This document shows positions 43,582 through 52,530 of a stretch of DNA of 64,000 nt, piece by piece. The notes under the pieces are model-generated. The model saw only the letters and a program-made list of their open reading frames with translations. It did no database searches and was not told the origin of the DNA. Source of the DNA: Candidatus Zixiibacteriota bacterium. Its GTDB lineage: Bacteria; Zixibacteria; MSB-5A5; GN15; FEB-12. How positions within the stretch are numbered: position 1 is the first letter of the stretch; each line of letters begins with the position of its first letter. The stretch covers positions 62,001 to 126,000 of the forward strand of contig JBFLZR010000004.1 of the NCBI GenBank assembly GCA_040756055.1, in the 5' to 3' direction. Made by a program: the position numbers and the translations under genes.

Positions 43582-43614
43582 TAAAAAGCCGCCGGGAGAG
43601 CAGAACCCGGCGGC
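43582..43614 (-). terminator. Terminator of the flagellin gene
   Basis: The stem GCCGCCGGG/CCCGGCGGC with a 9-base loop is followed on the minus strand by a short T run. It lies about 50 bp past the flagellin stop. Confidence 0.8.
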
Positions 43615-43664
43615 CAACGCAGTATCGCTATCCTATAGCAAATAAGGGGGTTTTGGATGGAGTG

Positions 43665-44435
43665 TTACCTGGAACCCAATAATTGTAAAACCGAATTGGA
43701 ACTCATCGCCCAATGACTCAAAATCGCCAACCCGGCCTCATATTTTATCTGCTGCGCCAGGAAATTCGAAAACTCCATAGCGTAATCGGTATCACGTATA
43801 CTCGACTCCGCCGCCTGCAAATTCTGGCTGGTGACGCGCATCGATGCTATCTGCGACTGAAACTCATAACGCTGCGTCGATCCAATCTCCACCTGCAGCG
43901 AATCGACTTCCGCTATCGCCTCATCGATAACGGCTATCGATGCCTCAGCGGTCTCGGCCGACGACAGATCAATCCCCTCCAGCGCCGCAAGGTCACCGAG
44001 CGATCCCGCAGAACCGTCAAAAAGCATCGCGCCATTATACTCCGCACTCCCGACTGCCTCATTATAGTACGTCACCATATTCTGCGCCTCAAGAGCATAG
44101 GCCTCTTGCGCCGCCTCGCTGTTGACACCTTCGTTAGCGGCGCCGATAGCGAGCGTGCGAAGTTCGGTGAGCTGGTGACGGTAGGTCATCAGGTGCGACG
44201 ATGCTGTGTCGTACTTGTGCACCTGCGCCACACGATTCTCGATTTCCTGATTGAGCGATGCTATCTGGGAGCGAAGTCGCTCCGAGATGATCAACATCGC
44301 CGGGCCGTCGGAGGCGGAATTGATCTTAAATCCCGACGACAACTTCTCCAGCGACTTGTACATATTCGAACTGGAAAGCCGGATATAATTGACCAGATTG
44401 CTGGCATTGGCATCATCAAAAAGATTAAGAGTCAT
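43665..44435 (-). CDS. Short flagellin
   Basis: The 256-residue protein has both conserved flagellin ends. The N-terminal D0/D1 part is SSNMYKSLEKLSSGFKINSASDGPAMLIISERLRSQI, and the C-terminal part is AAESSIRDTDYAMEFSNFLAQQI, then NSVLQLLG. The variable D2/D3 domains are nearly absent. It should polymerise into a filament after export. No chaperone, cap or other flagellar gene is next to it. The N-terminus MTLNLFDDANASNLVNYIRLS departs from the usual MxxRINxN start. A chaperone-usher or secretion role is not suggested by the sequence. Confidence 0.85.
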   Translation of the reverse strand: MTLNLFDDANASNLVNYIRLSSSNMYKSLEKLSSGFKINSASDGPAMLIISERLRSQIASLNQEIENRVAQVHKYDTASSHLMTYRHQLTELRTLAIGAANEGVNSEAAQEAYALEAQNMVTYYNEAVGSAEYNGAMLFDGSAGSLGDLAALEGIDLSSAETAEASIAVIDEAIAEVDSLQVEIGSTQRYEFQSQIASMRVTSQNLQAAESSIRDTDYAMEFSNFLAQQIKYEAGLAILSHWAMSSNSVLQLLGSR

Positions 44436-44632
44436 ACCTCTTTTGTCCTTTCAAAGGTGTTATCCACCGGATGATAAAGCAGCATAGCCCATGCCGGGCA
44501 GGAGTTGTCTCGTCTTAATCTATTGCCTTGCCGTAACTTACGACAATCAATCTAACGGGGCGAATTACGAAGAGAGAGATAAGTATGGGACTAATCCCAC
44601 ACAAAATTGGATACATTAATAGTATTAATTGT

Positions 44633-45388
44633 TTAGCGCTTCTTGCCAACCGTGGCAATGTAGATTACGAACTGCTCGATACCATCGAGCTTAAGAAACT
44701 CGTTCACCTCGTCATCTTCATAAGCCGCGATAGCGCATGCTCCCGAGCCGATAGATTCCGCCGCCAGATAAAGATTCTGACAAACATGCCCGGCATCGAG
44801 AAACATGAACCGGTATCCTCTCTGCGGATAGCGCCACGTCATCCGGTAAACATCGGCCACCCACGCGAAAATCACCGCGCTTTCTTTCATCCACGTCTGC
44901 CCGGCGCACGCCTGGGCGAAAACCGCCGCGGCTTCATCGCTCTTGCCGATTTCGACAAGTTTATGCTCAATAGCGAGAAACCGGTACACTCCCGGCGCGA
45001 GACCATCAACATTGTGCACGATGAGATATGTTTCGAAAGCGTGACGGGCGCCTCCCGATGGTACGGTGCGGAGAGTTCTTCCGGCCTGAATCCCGCCCGG
45101 CTCGACAACTTTCTGCACTCCCTGGGTGCACCACAGAAGGTACGAGAGCTCCCCGAGCGTCAGCGGCTCTTTCGAGAACGTCCGAAGAGTACGGCGCTGA
45201 TCAATGACATTTCTGAGATCGCTGGCGGGGATGTTTATCGACGATGGTTTCGGCAGATCAATGACCGGCAGCCCCTGAGCGTTGCCCCGCTGAAGTGGTG
45301 GTTGCGGCGCACCCCGGCTCTGATCGGACTCATCGACATACCTGTACTTGGTTCTCTCTATGAATTCCTTCCCTATCTCATTTGCCAT
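44633..45388 (-). CDS. SagB/ThcOx-type nitroreductase-fold dehydrogenase
   Basis: The 251-residue FMN-binding protein has the SagB family start IDQRRTLRTFSKEPLTLGELSYLLWCTQGV, the SGGARHAFETYLIV block and the C-terminal MFLDAGHVCQNLYLAAESIG. SagB enzymes oxidise azolines to azoles in peptide natural products, but many stand-alone relatives have other, unknown roles. No cyclodehydratase or precursor peptide is near. The frame opens further upstream, but ATG at 45388 with AAAGGATGG ahead is the best start. It lies between ftsZ and the flagellin on the same strand. Confidence 0.88.
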   Translation of the reverse strand: MANEIGKEFIERTKYRYVDESDQSRGAPQPPLQRGNAQGLPVIDLPKPSSINIPASDLRNVIDQRRTLRTFSKEPLTLGELSYLLWCTQGVQKVVEPGGIQAGRTLRTVPSGGARHAFETYLIVHNVDGLAPGVYRFLAIEHKLVEIGKSDEAAAVFAQACAGQTWMKESAVIFAWVADVYRMTWRYPQRGYRFMFLDAGHVCQNLYLAAESIGSGACAIAAYEDDEVNEFLKLDGIEQFVIYIATVGKKR

Positions 45389-45483
45389 GATAACCATCCT
45401 TTCAGAAAGACACTTGTTCTCACCGCTGCCAATATAACCACCCCGCCGCCGGTCAGCAACCTCGTCTCGCCTCAAAAAGACGC

Positions 45484-45522
45484 AAAAAAATACCGTCGGC
45501 AGGGTAGGTTAACCGACGGTAT
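45484..45522 (-). terminator. Terminator of the dcw cluster (after ftsZ)
   Basis: The 10-bp stem ATACCGTCGG/CCGACGGTAT (45490-45499 with 45513-45522) is followed on the minus strand by a 7-nt T run. It lies 80 bp past the ftsZ stop and separates it from the SagB-like gene. Confidence 0.8.
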
Positions 45523-45601
45523 CGTGGAGGAACCAATTTATAGAGCGGTTCAGGCTCTATTGTGTAGGTGCATTTGTTCTGTCGTGGTCGCTTCTTTGCG
45601 A

Positions 45602-46894
45602 CTACATCTTATCATCAAGCCTTCTGATATAGGCCGGAATGGTCCGGTCGTCCTCGGAAAAGAGCGGCACGCGGTTGCGGATGGAGTGCCCGTTACCGCC
45701 ATTGCCGCCGTGGCTCCGACCGTTGTAGCTGTCGGGCTCGGACTCGAATACCTCATGAAGCTCAGCCTCGGCAGCGCCGACCAGCGCCTCTTCCGGTTCG
45801 ATCACCCGCGGCTCCGGTTTGGTGAAAGTCTGAGGATGGTCCGGGAACAGCGACATAGGTTTGCCCGGCTTGGACATATCGACCTGTTTTTCCTCAGCCT
45901 TCTTGACGACCAGCTCGTTTTCACCGCCGAACCCGGTGGCGATGACTGTCACGCGCATCTGGTCGTTCATATTCGGGTCGATAACGGCGCCGAAAATGAT
46001 ATTGGCGTCATCACCGGCGGCGTCATAAATGAGCGAGGTCGCCGTGTTAACATCAAAGAGCGACATATCCTCGCCGCCGGTGATATTGATCAGCACGCCC
46101 CGGGCGCCGCTAATAGATACATTTTCGAGAAGCGGCGACGAAATCGCCTTGCGAGCGGCGTCGACCGCTTTCTCATCGCCTTTGCCATAACCGGTACCCA
46201 TGAGGGCATCCCCCCTCTCAAGCATAACGGTACGGACATCAGCAAAATCGCAATTGATCAGGCCGGGTACGGTAATCAGATCCGAGATACCCTTGGTGGC
46301 CTGGTACAAAACTTCATCCGCGGTGGAGAAGGCCTCGGTGAGCGCCGTCTTCTTATCGACAATCTCCAGCAGCCGGTCGTTGGGAATTGTAATCAGCGTG
46401 TCGACTTTCGATTTCAATTCGGCCAACCCCAGGTCGGCGCGCTGCACTCTCTTGCGGCCCTCGAACGTGAACGGCTTGGTCACGATAGCCACCGTCAACG
46501 CCCCCGCCTGCCTGGCGATTTCGGCCACGGTCGGAGCCGCACCGGTGCCGGTTCCGCCGCCCATCCCGGCGGTGATAAACACCAGGTTCGGTTTGCCGAC
46601 CGCGTCGGAGACCTCCCTGCGGTTTTCATCGACAGCCCGTTTGCCGACTTCCGGGTTCGCGCCGGCGCCGAGGCCATTGGTAATTTCGGTACCGATCTGC
46701 ACCTTGGTCTCGGCACGATTGCTGTCGAGAACCTGCGCATCGGTGTTGATCGCAATGAATTCCACCCCTTTGAGCTTCGCTTCGATCATCCGGTTGACGG
46801 CGTTGCCGCCCGCTCCGCCAACACCCACTACCTTGATGTTGGCATACCCGATGAAGTCTTCGGCGAAACCGAACGAATGCTTCTTTTCTGTCAT
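45602..46894 (-). CDS. ftsZ: Cell division GTPase FtsZ
   Basis: The tubulin homologue forms the division ring. Motifs are [17 protein letters not shown], the tubulin signature [10 protein letters not shown], and the T7-loop block [18 protein letters not shown] variable linker of about 80 residues follows, and the conserved C-terminal peptide [11 protein letters not shown] binds FtsA and ZipA-type partners. The ATG at 46894 has GGAGG 8 nt upstream; the frame is open to 46936 inside ftsA. Product of 430 residues, last gene of the dcw cluster. Confidence 0.98.
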   Translation of the reverse strand: MTEKKHSFGFAEDFIGYANIKVVGVGGAGGNAVNRMIEAKLKGVEFIAINTDAQVLDSNRAETKVQIGTEITNGLGAGANPEVGKRAVDENRREVSDAVGKPNLVFITAGMGGGTGTGAAPTVAEIARQAGALTVAIVTKPFTFEGRKRVQRADLGLAELKSKVDTLITIPNDRLLEIVDKKTALTEAFSTADEVLYQATKGISDLITVPGLINCDFADVRTVMLERGDALMGTGYGKGDEKAVDAARKAISSPLLENVSISGARGVLINITGGEDMSLFDVNTATSLIYDAAGDDANIIFGAVIDPNMNDQMRVTVIATGFGGENELVVKKAEEKQVDMSKPGKPMSLFPDHPQTFTKPEPRVIEPEEALVGAAEAELHEVFESEPDSYNGRSHGGNGGNGHSIRNRVPLFSEDDRTIPAYIRRLDDKM

Positions 46895-46914
46895 ACCTTG
46901 TTCCTCCAATGTTT

Positions 46915-48138
46915 CTAAAACTGTCTTGTTATCCAATTTTCGAACCGTTTCAAAAGCCCGCGCACCGTGCCGCTCTTGCCGCCCGTCAACGGTTCGTTGC
47001 CGAAACCGTAGTGAAGCAGCCCGTGAGCGGTTATGTAGCGCGCGCTGTCGAGTTCTTCCGGTACATGTTCAATCTTCTTTATCTCACCCATTCGTACCGG
47101 CATATCGAAAATCTGCTCGGCCAGTTCAACCGTGCCCGGAAGCAGCGCTCCGCCTCCCGTCAACACGATACCGGCTGCGGGAATGTCGGTCATGCCGGCC
47201 TTGTTTATCTCCCTGGCTACCAGCGAGAAAATTTCCTCCATGCGGGGCTCTATTATCGAGGCCAGCACGTTGCGAGAGACATCCTTGTCCGGCCTTCCCA
47301 CGGCGGCCGTCACGGTAATCATCTCCTCGGGGTCCACCATCGAGGCAATTGCCGCCCCGTGCGCTATTTTGAGCTTCTCGGCCTGGTCGACCGAAGTTCT
47401 CAGCCCGATAGCGATATCGCTGGTCACGTTCCTGCCTCCCAGCGAAACAAAACTGGTATATCGAATAGCGCTGTCGTAGAAAACCGACACGCTCGTAATA
47501 TCACCGCCGATATCCACCACGATCACGCCCACCTCGGCTTCCTCGTTCGAAAGCAGCACTCCGGAAAGCGCCAGCGATTCGAGCACCATGTGGTCAACTC
47601 CCAGATGAGAGCGCTCGAGCGCCCGGTAGATGTTTTTCGCCGAGGTAACCGATGCTGTCACGATGTGAGCTTCCACTTCGAGGCGCACGCCGGTCATGCC
47701 CACCGGGTCCTTGATGCCCGCCTGGTCGTCAACCGAGAAATCCTGGGGGATAACATGAATGATCTCGCGGTCGACCGGAATCGCCACCGCCCGGGCGGCG
47801 TCGATAGCCCGCCTGACATCCTGCGGCGTGATTTCGTTGTCGGAGCGCCCCACGGCAATCACGCCATGGCTGTTGATGGACCGAATATGTTCACCAGCGA
47901 TCCCGACTGTCAGGCTGTCAATCTCCGTCCCCGAAACCATCTGAGCGTCTTCCACGGCCTTTCGTATCGATGTCACTGTTTTTTCCATATCAACGACCAC
48001 ACCCTTGCGCAATCCCTCGGCCGGGGACTGCCCGTGACCGATTACATAGATCCTTCCGTCTTCATCCATCTCCCCCACCAGACAGACAATCCTGGTGGTG
48101 CCGATATCGAGGGCGGCGACGATATTTTCCTGGGCCAC
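46915..48138 (-). CDS. ftsA: Cell division protein FtsA
   Basis: The actin-like protein tethers FtsZ to the membrane. The 407 residues show [17 protein letters not shown] (phosphate 1), [16 protein letters not shown] (phosphate 2), [15 protein letters not shown] (adenosine) and a C-terminal amphipathic helix, [17 protein letters not shown] start at 48138; GGAGGAG lies upstream at a long spacing. Confidence 0.96.
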   Translation of the reverse strand: MAQENIVAALDIGTTRIVCLVGEMDEDGRIYVIGHGQSPAEGLRKGVVVDMEKTVTSIRKAVEDAQMVSGTEIDSLTVGIAGEHIRSINSHGVIAVGRSDNEITPQDVRRAIDAARAVAIPVDREIIHVIPQDFSVDDQAGIKDPVGMTGVRLEVEAHIVTASVTSAKNIYRALERSHLGVDHMVLESLALSGVLLSNEEAEVGVIVVDIGGDITSVSVFYDSAIRYTSFVSLGGRNVTSDIAIGLRTSVDQAEKLKIAHGAAIASMVDPEEMITVTAAVGRPDKDVSRNVLASIIEPRMEEIFSLVAREINKAGMTDIPAAGIVLTGGGALLPGTVELAEQIFDMPVRMGEIKKIEHVPEELDSARYITAHGLLHYGFGNEPLTGGKSGTVRGLLKRFENWITRQF

Positions 48139-48139
48139 G

Positions 48140-48868
48140 TTACTTCTCTCCTCCCCCGCATATTACCATACCGTCGCACCGCAGGTCGATCGATGAGACT
48201 CCCTCAAGCTGCGGGTCGAACTTGCTCACGAATTCCACGAACCGGGATATATCTTCGAGAAAATACTCGGCTCTCACTTTGAGTCGATAATCCAGTCCCG
48301 ACAGGGCCACTCTCACAAAGCTGTCTGACCCGAGGTCGATTTCGTATATTAACCGGTACAAATCGATATTTTCACCGCGCAATTGCTCCAGACAATTCAC
48401 GAGAACAAGCGTTCTGACATCCTCGCAGTAATCATACGGCTTACCGACCGTCAGCGAGGTGAGCACCGGATGTTCCCAGCTGAATTCGTGGTCCTTCAGC
48501 GAGATCACTCTTCCTTCGCGGTTCAGACCGAACATTCTCCCGGTGTATTTGTCGAGAGCAAAACAGACCGGTTCGAAATCGTTGACTTTGATATCGATAG
48601 TACCCGGAAACGAATAATCTATATCGACCTTGAAAACATCGCGCTTCCCCAGAAGCGCCCAGGCCAAGCTGTCGACTGGCTGGCGATAGATGGACTTGCC
48701 TTCCTGAAGACCGAGACGGGTTGACCAGTCCGAGATTTCGCGCTCGTTAACCTTCACACTCTCCAGACGGCAGGCGCCGGTATAGTGCACCGTGACCATA
48801 AGCGCGCCGCCTGTTATGACGACAGTTAGGAGCGTCAGCGTAATTTTCCTCGACAGCCTTACCATCAT
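48140..48868 (-). CDS. ftsQ: Cell division protein FtsQ/DivIB
   Basis: The 242-residue protein has one N-terminal membrane helix (about 10-27), a POTRA domain (LESVKVNEREI onward) and the FtsQ block (GTIDIKVNDFEPVCFALDK and the GLDYRLKVRAEY region). It recruits the FtsLB complex. ATG begins directly after the murC stop. Overall similarity is low, as is usual for FtsQ; gene order makes the call safe. Confidence 0.9.
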   Translation of the reverse strand: MMVRLSRKITLTLLTVVITGGALMVTVHYTGACRLESVKVNEREISDWSTRLGLQEGKSIYRQPVDSLAWALLGKRDVFKVDIDYSFPGTIDIKVNDFEPVCFALDKYTGRMFGLNREGRVISLKDHEFSWEHPVLTSLTVGKPYDYCEDVRTLVLVNCLEQLRGENIDLYRLIYEIDLGSDSFVRVALSGLDYRLKVRAEYFLEDISRFVEFVSKFDPQLEGVSSIDLRCDGMVICGGGEK

Positions 48869-50242
48869 CTATTTTTTCGCGAGTTCCTCGAGTATTTTGC
48901 GTTTTATGAGCGTAACCGAGCCGGCGCCCATTGTAATGACCAGATCGCCCGGTTTGGCAATCCGCTTGACGACATCAATCGCGTTTTCTTTCACACCCAC
49001 ATATTCGAAATTGCCAATGCCTTTCTTTGTCGCTTCCTCTACTATGATTTTCGAGGTTATTCCCTCGATTGGTTTTTCCCTGGCCGGGTAGATGTCAGTG
49101 AGTACGCATGTATCGGCCAGCGAGAGGGCATCGGCGAACTCCGTCTTAAAATCTCTCGTGCGACTGAAGAGATGCGGTTGATATATGACAATCACACGCG
49201 AGCGGCCAATTTCCTTTGCGGCTGTCAGCGTTGCTTTAATTTCCGATGGGTGATGGGCGTAATCGTCAATCACGAGGATATTGTTCGCTTCACCGATCAC
49301 CTCGAACCGGCGGCTCACTCCGCTGAAGGCCCGGAGGCTGTCGGCAATAGTCGCGAACGGGACATCGAGCTCGTAGCAGGTGGCAATTGCCGCGAGGGCG
49401 TTGGCCACATTGAAAAGTCCCGGCACTTTCAGCGAAACGTCGCCCAGCGGATCGCCGCGATGATACACGCTGAAGGTGGTTCTGCCGGCCTCGCTTTTGA
49501 TATTCAACGCCCGGTAGTCCGCTTCTATGTCAAATCCAAAGGTTTTATATGGCCGTGCTATGCGAGGCCGGAGCTTGGTCAGGTTCGGATCGTCCGCGGA
49601 GATAATCACCGAACCATAGAACGGTACCCGGTTCATATAGGTCAAAAACGATTCGATGAGATCATCCATGCCATCGTAGCAATCAAGGTGATCCGCCTCG
49701 AGATTGGTCACCACGGCGACCGTGGGAAACATCGACAGGAATGATTTATCGTATTCATCGGCCTCGGCAACCAGATATTCGCCGCTACCCAACGCCGCCC
49801 CCGTGCCAAGCTCGGCTACCACACCACCCACTATCAGGGTCGGGTAGTATCGTCCCTGTTGCAGGATTTTGCCGATCATCGAGGTTGTCGTGGTCTTGCC
49901 ATGTGTCCCGGCAATGCCGATGGAAAATTTCAGGCGCATAAGTTCGCCAAGCATTTCCGCTCTCTTGATTACAGGAATGCCCCGGCGTCTGGCCTCGACA
50001 ACTTCGGGATTGTCCTCGCCCACCGCCGACGATATCACCACAACATCGACCTCGCTCAGATTGGCCGCCTTATGTTCGGCAAATAGCGTTATGCCCAGAT
50101 TCTGGAGGTAGTCGGTAACTTCGCTGGGAGTATTATCGGACCCGCTCACCTGGTATCCGAGATTGTGCAGTATCTCGGCTATACCCGACATGCCGGCCCC
50201 GCCGATGCCGACGAAATAGAGCTTTTTTACTTTACCAAACAT
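48869..50242 (-). CDS. murC: UDP-N-acetylmuramate-L-alanine ligase
   Basis: MurC adds L-Ala to UDP-MurNAc. The 457 residues have YFVGIGGAGMSGIAEIL, the ATP loop IAGTHGKTTTTSMIG and the middle-domain DDYAHHPSEIKATL. A GTG at 50299 is also open and overlaps the murG stop (GTGA), but the ATG at 50242 matches the family start MFGKVKKLYFVGIGG. Confidence 0.96.
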   Translation of the reverse strand: MFGKVKKLYFVGIGGAGMSGIAEILHNLGYQVSGSDNTPSEVTDYLQNLGITLFAEHKAANLSEVDVVVISSAVGEDNPEVVEARRRGIPVIKRAEMLGELMRLKFSIGIAGTHGKTTTTSMIGKILQQGRYYPTLIVGGVVAELGTGAALGSGEYLVAEADEYDKSFLSMFPTVAVVTNLEADHLDCYDGMDDLIESFLTYMNRVPFYGSVIISADDPNLTKLRPRIARPYKTFGFDIEADYRALNIKSEAGRTTFSVYHRGDPLGDVSLKVPGLFNVANALAAIATCYELDVPFATIADSLRAFSGVSRRFEVIGEANNILVIDDYAHHPSEIKATLTAAKEIGRSRVIVIYQPHLFSRTRDFKTEFADALSLADTCVLTDIYPAREKPIEGITSKIIVEEATKKGIGNFEYVGVKENAIDVVKRIAKPGDLVITMGAGSVTLIKRKILEELAKK

Positions 50243-50295
50243 TATCGTTTCTCTCTTAAACTTTTCACCGAGCTTGACGCCCACCAGATTCGTGC

Positions 50296-51432
50296 TCACC
50301 CGTTTCCCTCGATGTTTTTCAAATGCTGTATCTGCGCCACAATGTCTTCCGCTATTATATCCACCGCCGGCCTCTGTCCGGAGGTCTCGTTATTTATAGC
50401 CTCTCTCATGCGGTCAAATTGTTCTGACTGTAGAATCTCGATGGCCTTGCCTACGAGCGAGTAACCGGCGAGATCCTTTTCATCGATCATCATCGCCATA
50501 CCACGCTCAACATAGTCCTGTGCGTTCTTCTTTTGATGATCCCCGGCCGCGTACGGATAGGGAACAAGAATAGCCGGGAGACCGCACGCGGTTATTTCGG
50601 CCAGCGTAAGCGCTCCGGCCCGGGCTATGACAATGTCGGCGGCGGCGTAAACGAGATCCATTTCCTGGGCAAAGGGGAAAAGGGCGCAGTTCGAAGCCTT
50701 TTGTGCTGCCTTTACTTCTACCTCCTTGTAGTCCCTCTTCCCCGTTTGCCACAGTATCTGAACTCCCTGGTTAGTTTCTAATTTATCGAGGCTGTCTAAA
50801 ACAGCGTTGTTGATTGCTCTGGCGCCCTGGCTGCCGCCAAGAACCAAAATGGTCTTGCGGTCGGGCTGCAGTCCGAATCGCTTGATTGCCGCAGAGCGGT
50901 CACCTTTTGAGATCGAGCTGCGCACCGGGTTGCCGGTAACTATCATTTTAGCATCGGTCTTCAAGTACTCTTTGGCTCTCTCGAAGCCGAGATAGATCTT
51001 TTTCGCTTTTCCGGCCAGTTGCCTGGTTGCCACTCCCGGTAAAGAGTTCTGTTCCTGAAGAAGGGTGGTAATTCCTTTAAACGCGGCCATCTTGAGCACA
51101 GGCCAACAAACGTAGCCACCCGTGCCAATGACTAGGTCCGGCCTAAACCGTGAAATGAGACGGCTCGACTTCACCAGGGCCGCGATGACTATAAAGGGCA
51201 CCAACAGATTGACCAACGTGAACCCCCGGACAATTCCCCGCATGTTTATCAGGTGGAGCGGATAACCCAGCGAGTCACGCATTCTGAATTCAAGACCCCG
51301 TTTTGTTCCGACGAACAGTATTTCCACCGGCATTCTATCTTTGAGCATCTCGGTCACTCTATCAGCTATTGCAATGGCCGGGAACAGATGACCTCCGGTG
51401 CCGCCTCCGGCCAGGATAATTCTGGCTGTCAC
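50296..51432 (-). CDS. murG: UDP-GlcNAc:lipid I N-acetylglucosaminyltransferase
   Basis: MurG makes lipid II at the inner face of the membrane. Family blocks are IILAGGGTGGHLFPAIAIAD, DLVIGTGGYVCWPVLKMA and ILVLGGSQGARAINN, then IARAGALTLAEI. The frame is open to 51666 inside ftsW, but GTG at 51432 overlaps the ftsW stop (GTGA) and opens two residues before the first conserved strand. Product of 378 residues. Confidence 0.96.
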   Translation of the reverse strand: MTARIILAGGGTGGHLFPAIAIADRVTEMLKDRMPVEILFVGTKRGLEFRMRDSLGYPLHLINMRGIVRGFTLVNLLVPFIVIAALVKSSRLISRFRPDLVIGTGGYVCWPVLKMAAFKGITTLLQEQNSLPGVATRQLAGKAKKIYLGFERAKEYLKTDAKMIVTGNPVRSSISKGDRSAAIKRFGLQPDRKTILVLGGSQGARAINNAVLDSLDKLETNQGVQILWQTGKRDYKEVEVKAAQKASNCALFPFAQEMDLVYAAADIVIARAGALTLAEITACGLPAILVPYPYAAGDHQKKNAQDYVERGMAMMIDEKDLAGYSLVGKAIEILQSEQFDRMREAINNETSGQRPAVDIIAEDIVAQIQHLKNIEGNG

Positions 51433-52529
51433 GTGGCCACCACCCTTCGGGACAGATTCAACAGCACGGCTATCGCCGCGCTTGATACCAGGAGCGACGA
51501 CCCACCGTACGACATAAACGGCAACGGCAGACCGGTCACCGGAATCAGCGCTGTTACCACAGCGATATTGATGGAAATATTTATAAACAGCGACAGCGTC
51601 ATGCCTGCCGCCAGCAAGTATCCGAATCGATCGGGCTGAGCCGACGCAATCTTCAGACCTCTCCACAGGATAAAGAACATGAGCCCGAGAACCACCAGCA
51701 GCCCCAGCATACCTACCTCTTCACCAATGGCGGCGAAAATAAAGTCGGTGTGCGGATAGGGCAGGAAAAACAATTTCTGCCGGCCTTCTCCGAGACCGGT
51801 TCCAAGTATGCCGCCGGACCCAAGCGTCAACGCGGCCTGTTTGACCTGGTAGCTCCCCTGCAGGGGATCTATCACGGAATTGATATAATCGATAATGCGA
51901 GCCTTTTTGTAGCCGAGAACGAAGACCATAAACGAAGCAGCCCCGATCATGGGTACAAACCCGGCAAGTAGGTGCTTCATGCGCGCGCCGGCCAGAAAGA
52001 ACATGCCCAGCGCTGTCAGAAATATTACAATGGTTGTTCCCAAGTCGGGCTCGAGCACTATCAACGACATGCCCAATCCGAGAATCGGCACGTAGGGGAA
52101 CAGAAGCTGTTTCAGGTCGGCCAAATTACGCTTCTGGTTGGAAAGCGAAAAGGCCAGATAGACAATCATCACGAACTTGAACATTTCCGACGGTTGCGCG
52201 GTGAGCGGTCCAAGCATCAGCCAGCGATGTGAACCGTTGCGGGCCGGCATCAGAAACACCAGCGACAACAAAAGCACAATCAAAATAAGAGCGGGAGCGG
52301 AATAGACCGACAGTTTCGGCAGATCGAATTTACAAATAACGAACATCGCCACCAGCGAGATCACCGCCCACATCATCTGGTTTTTGAAAAAGAAAAGATG
52401 CGAGCCAAACCGGCTCTCCGCCATTATCGAAGAAATGGAGTAGACCATGATGAGCCCTATGGCCACCAGGATCAAATAGGCGAAGAGGAGTTTCTCGTCG
52501 ATTGTGCCATTTTTGCGAAAGCGTTTCAT
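51429..52529 (-). CDS. ftsW: Lipid II polymerase FtsW (SEDS family)
   Basis: The polytopic membrane glycosyltransferase polymerises septal glycan together with FtsI. The 366 residues contain about ten helices and the SEDS blocks LGPLTAQPSEMFKF, VLEPDLGTTIVIFLTA and GLPLPFMSYGGSSLLV. It overlaps murG by 4 bp. Confidence 0.96.
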   Translation of the reverse strand: MKRFRKNGTIDEKLLFAYLILVAIGLIMVYSISSIMAESRFGSHLFFFKNQMMWAVISLVAMFVICKFDLPKLSVYSAPALILIVLLLSLVFLMPARNGSHRWLMLGPLTAQPSEMFKFVMIVYLAFSLSNQKRNLADLKQLLFPYVPILGLGMSLIVLEPDLGTTIVIFLTALGMFFLAGARMKHLLAGFVPMIGAASFMVFVLGYKKARIIDYINSVIDPLQGSYQVKQAALTLGSGGILGTGLGEGRQKLFFLPYPHTDFIFAAIGEEVGMLGLLVVLGLMFFILWRGLKIASAQPDRFGYLLAAGMTLSLFINISINIAVVTALIPVTGLPLPFMSYGGSSLLVSSAAIAVLLNLSRRVVAT

Positions 52530-52530
52530 T

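Larger units (their letters stand above)
42333..43584. other. 1.25-kb intergenic region without genes, rich in palindromes
   Basis: No frame in this stretch resembles a protein. It contains at least six kinds of short inverted repeats, given as separate entries, several with copies elsewhere in the window. The first 440 bases (42333-42774) hold nothing I can name. Confidence 0.7.

Noticed and set aside
44441-44560. Sigma28 promoter for the flagellin
   Set aside because: TAAG and GCAATAGA occur upstream but their spacing is about 10 instead of about 15, so the match is not convincing.
44585-46918. Open frame of 777 codons on the plus strand
   Set aside because: It is antisense to ftsZ and the SagB-like gene, both clear from motifs; the translation resembles no family and is a product of codon bias.
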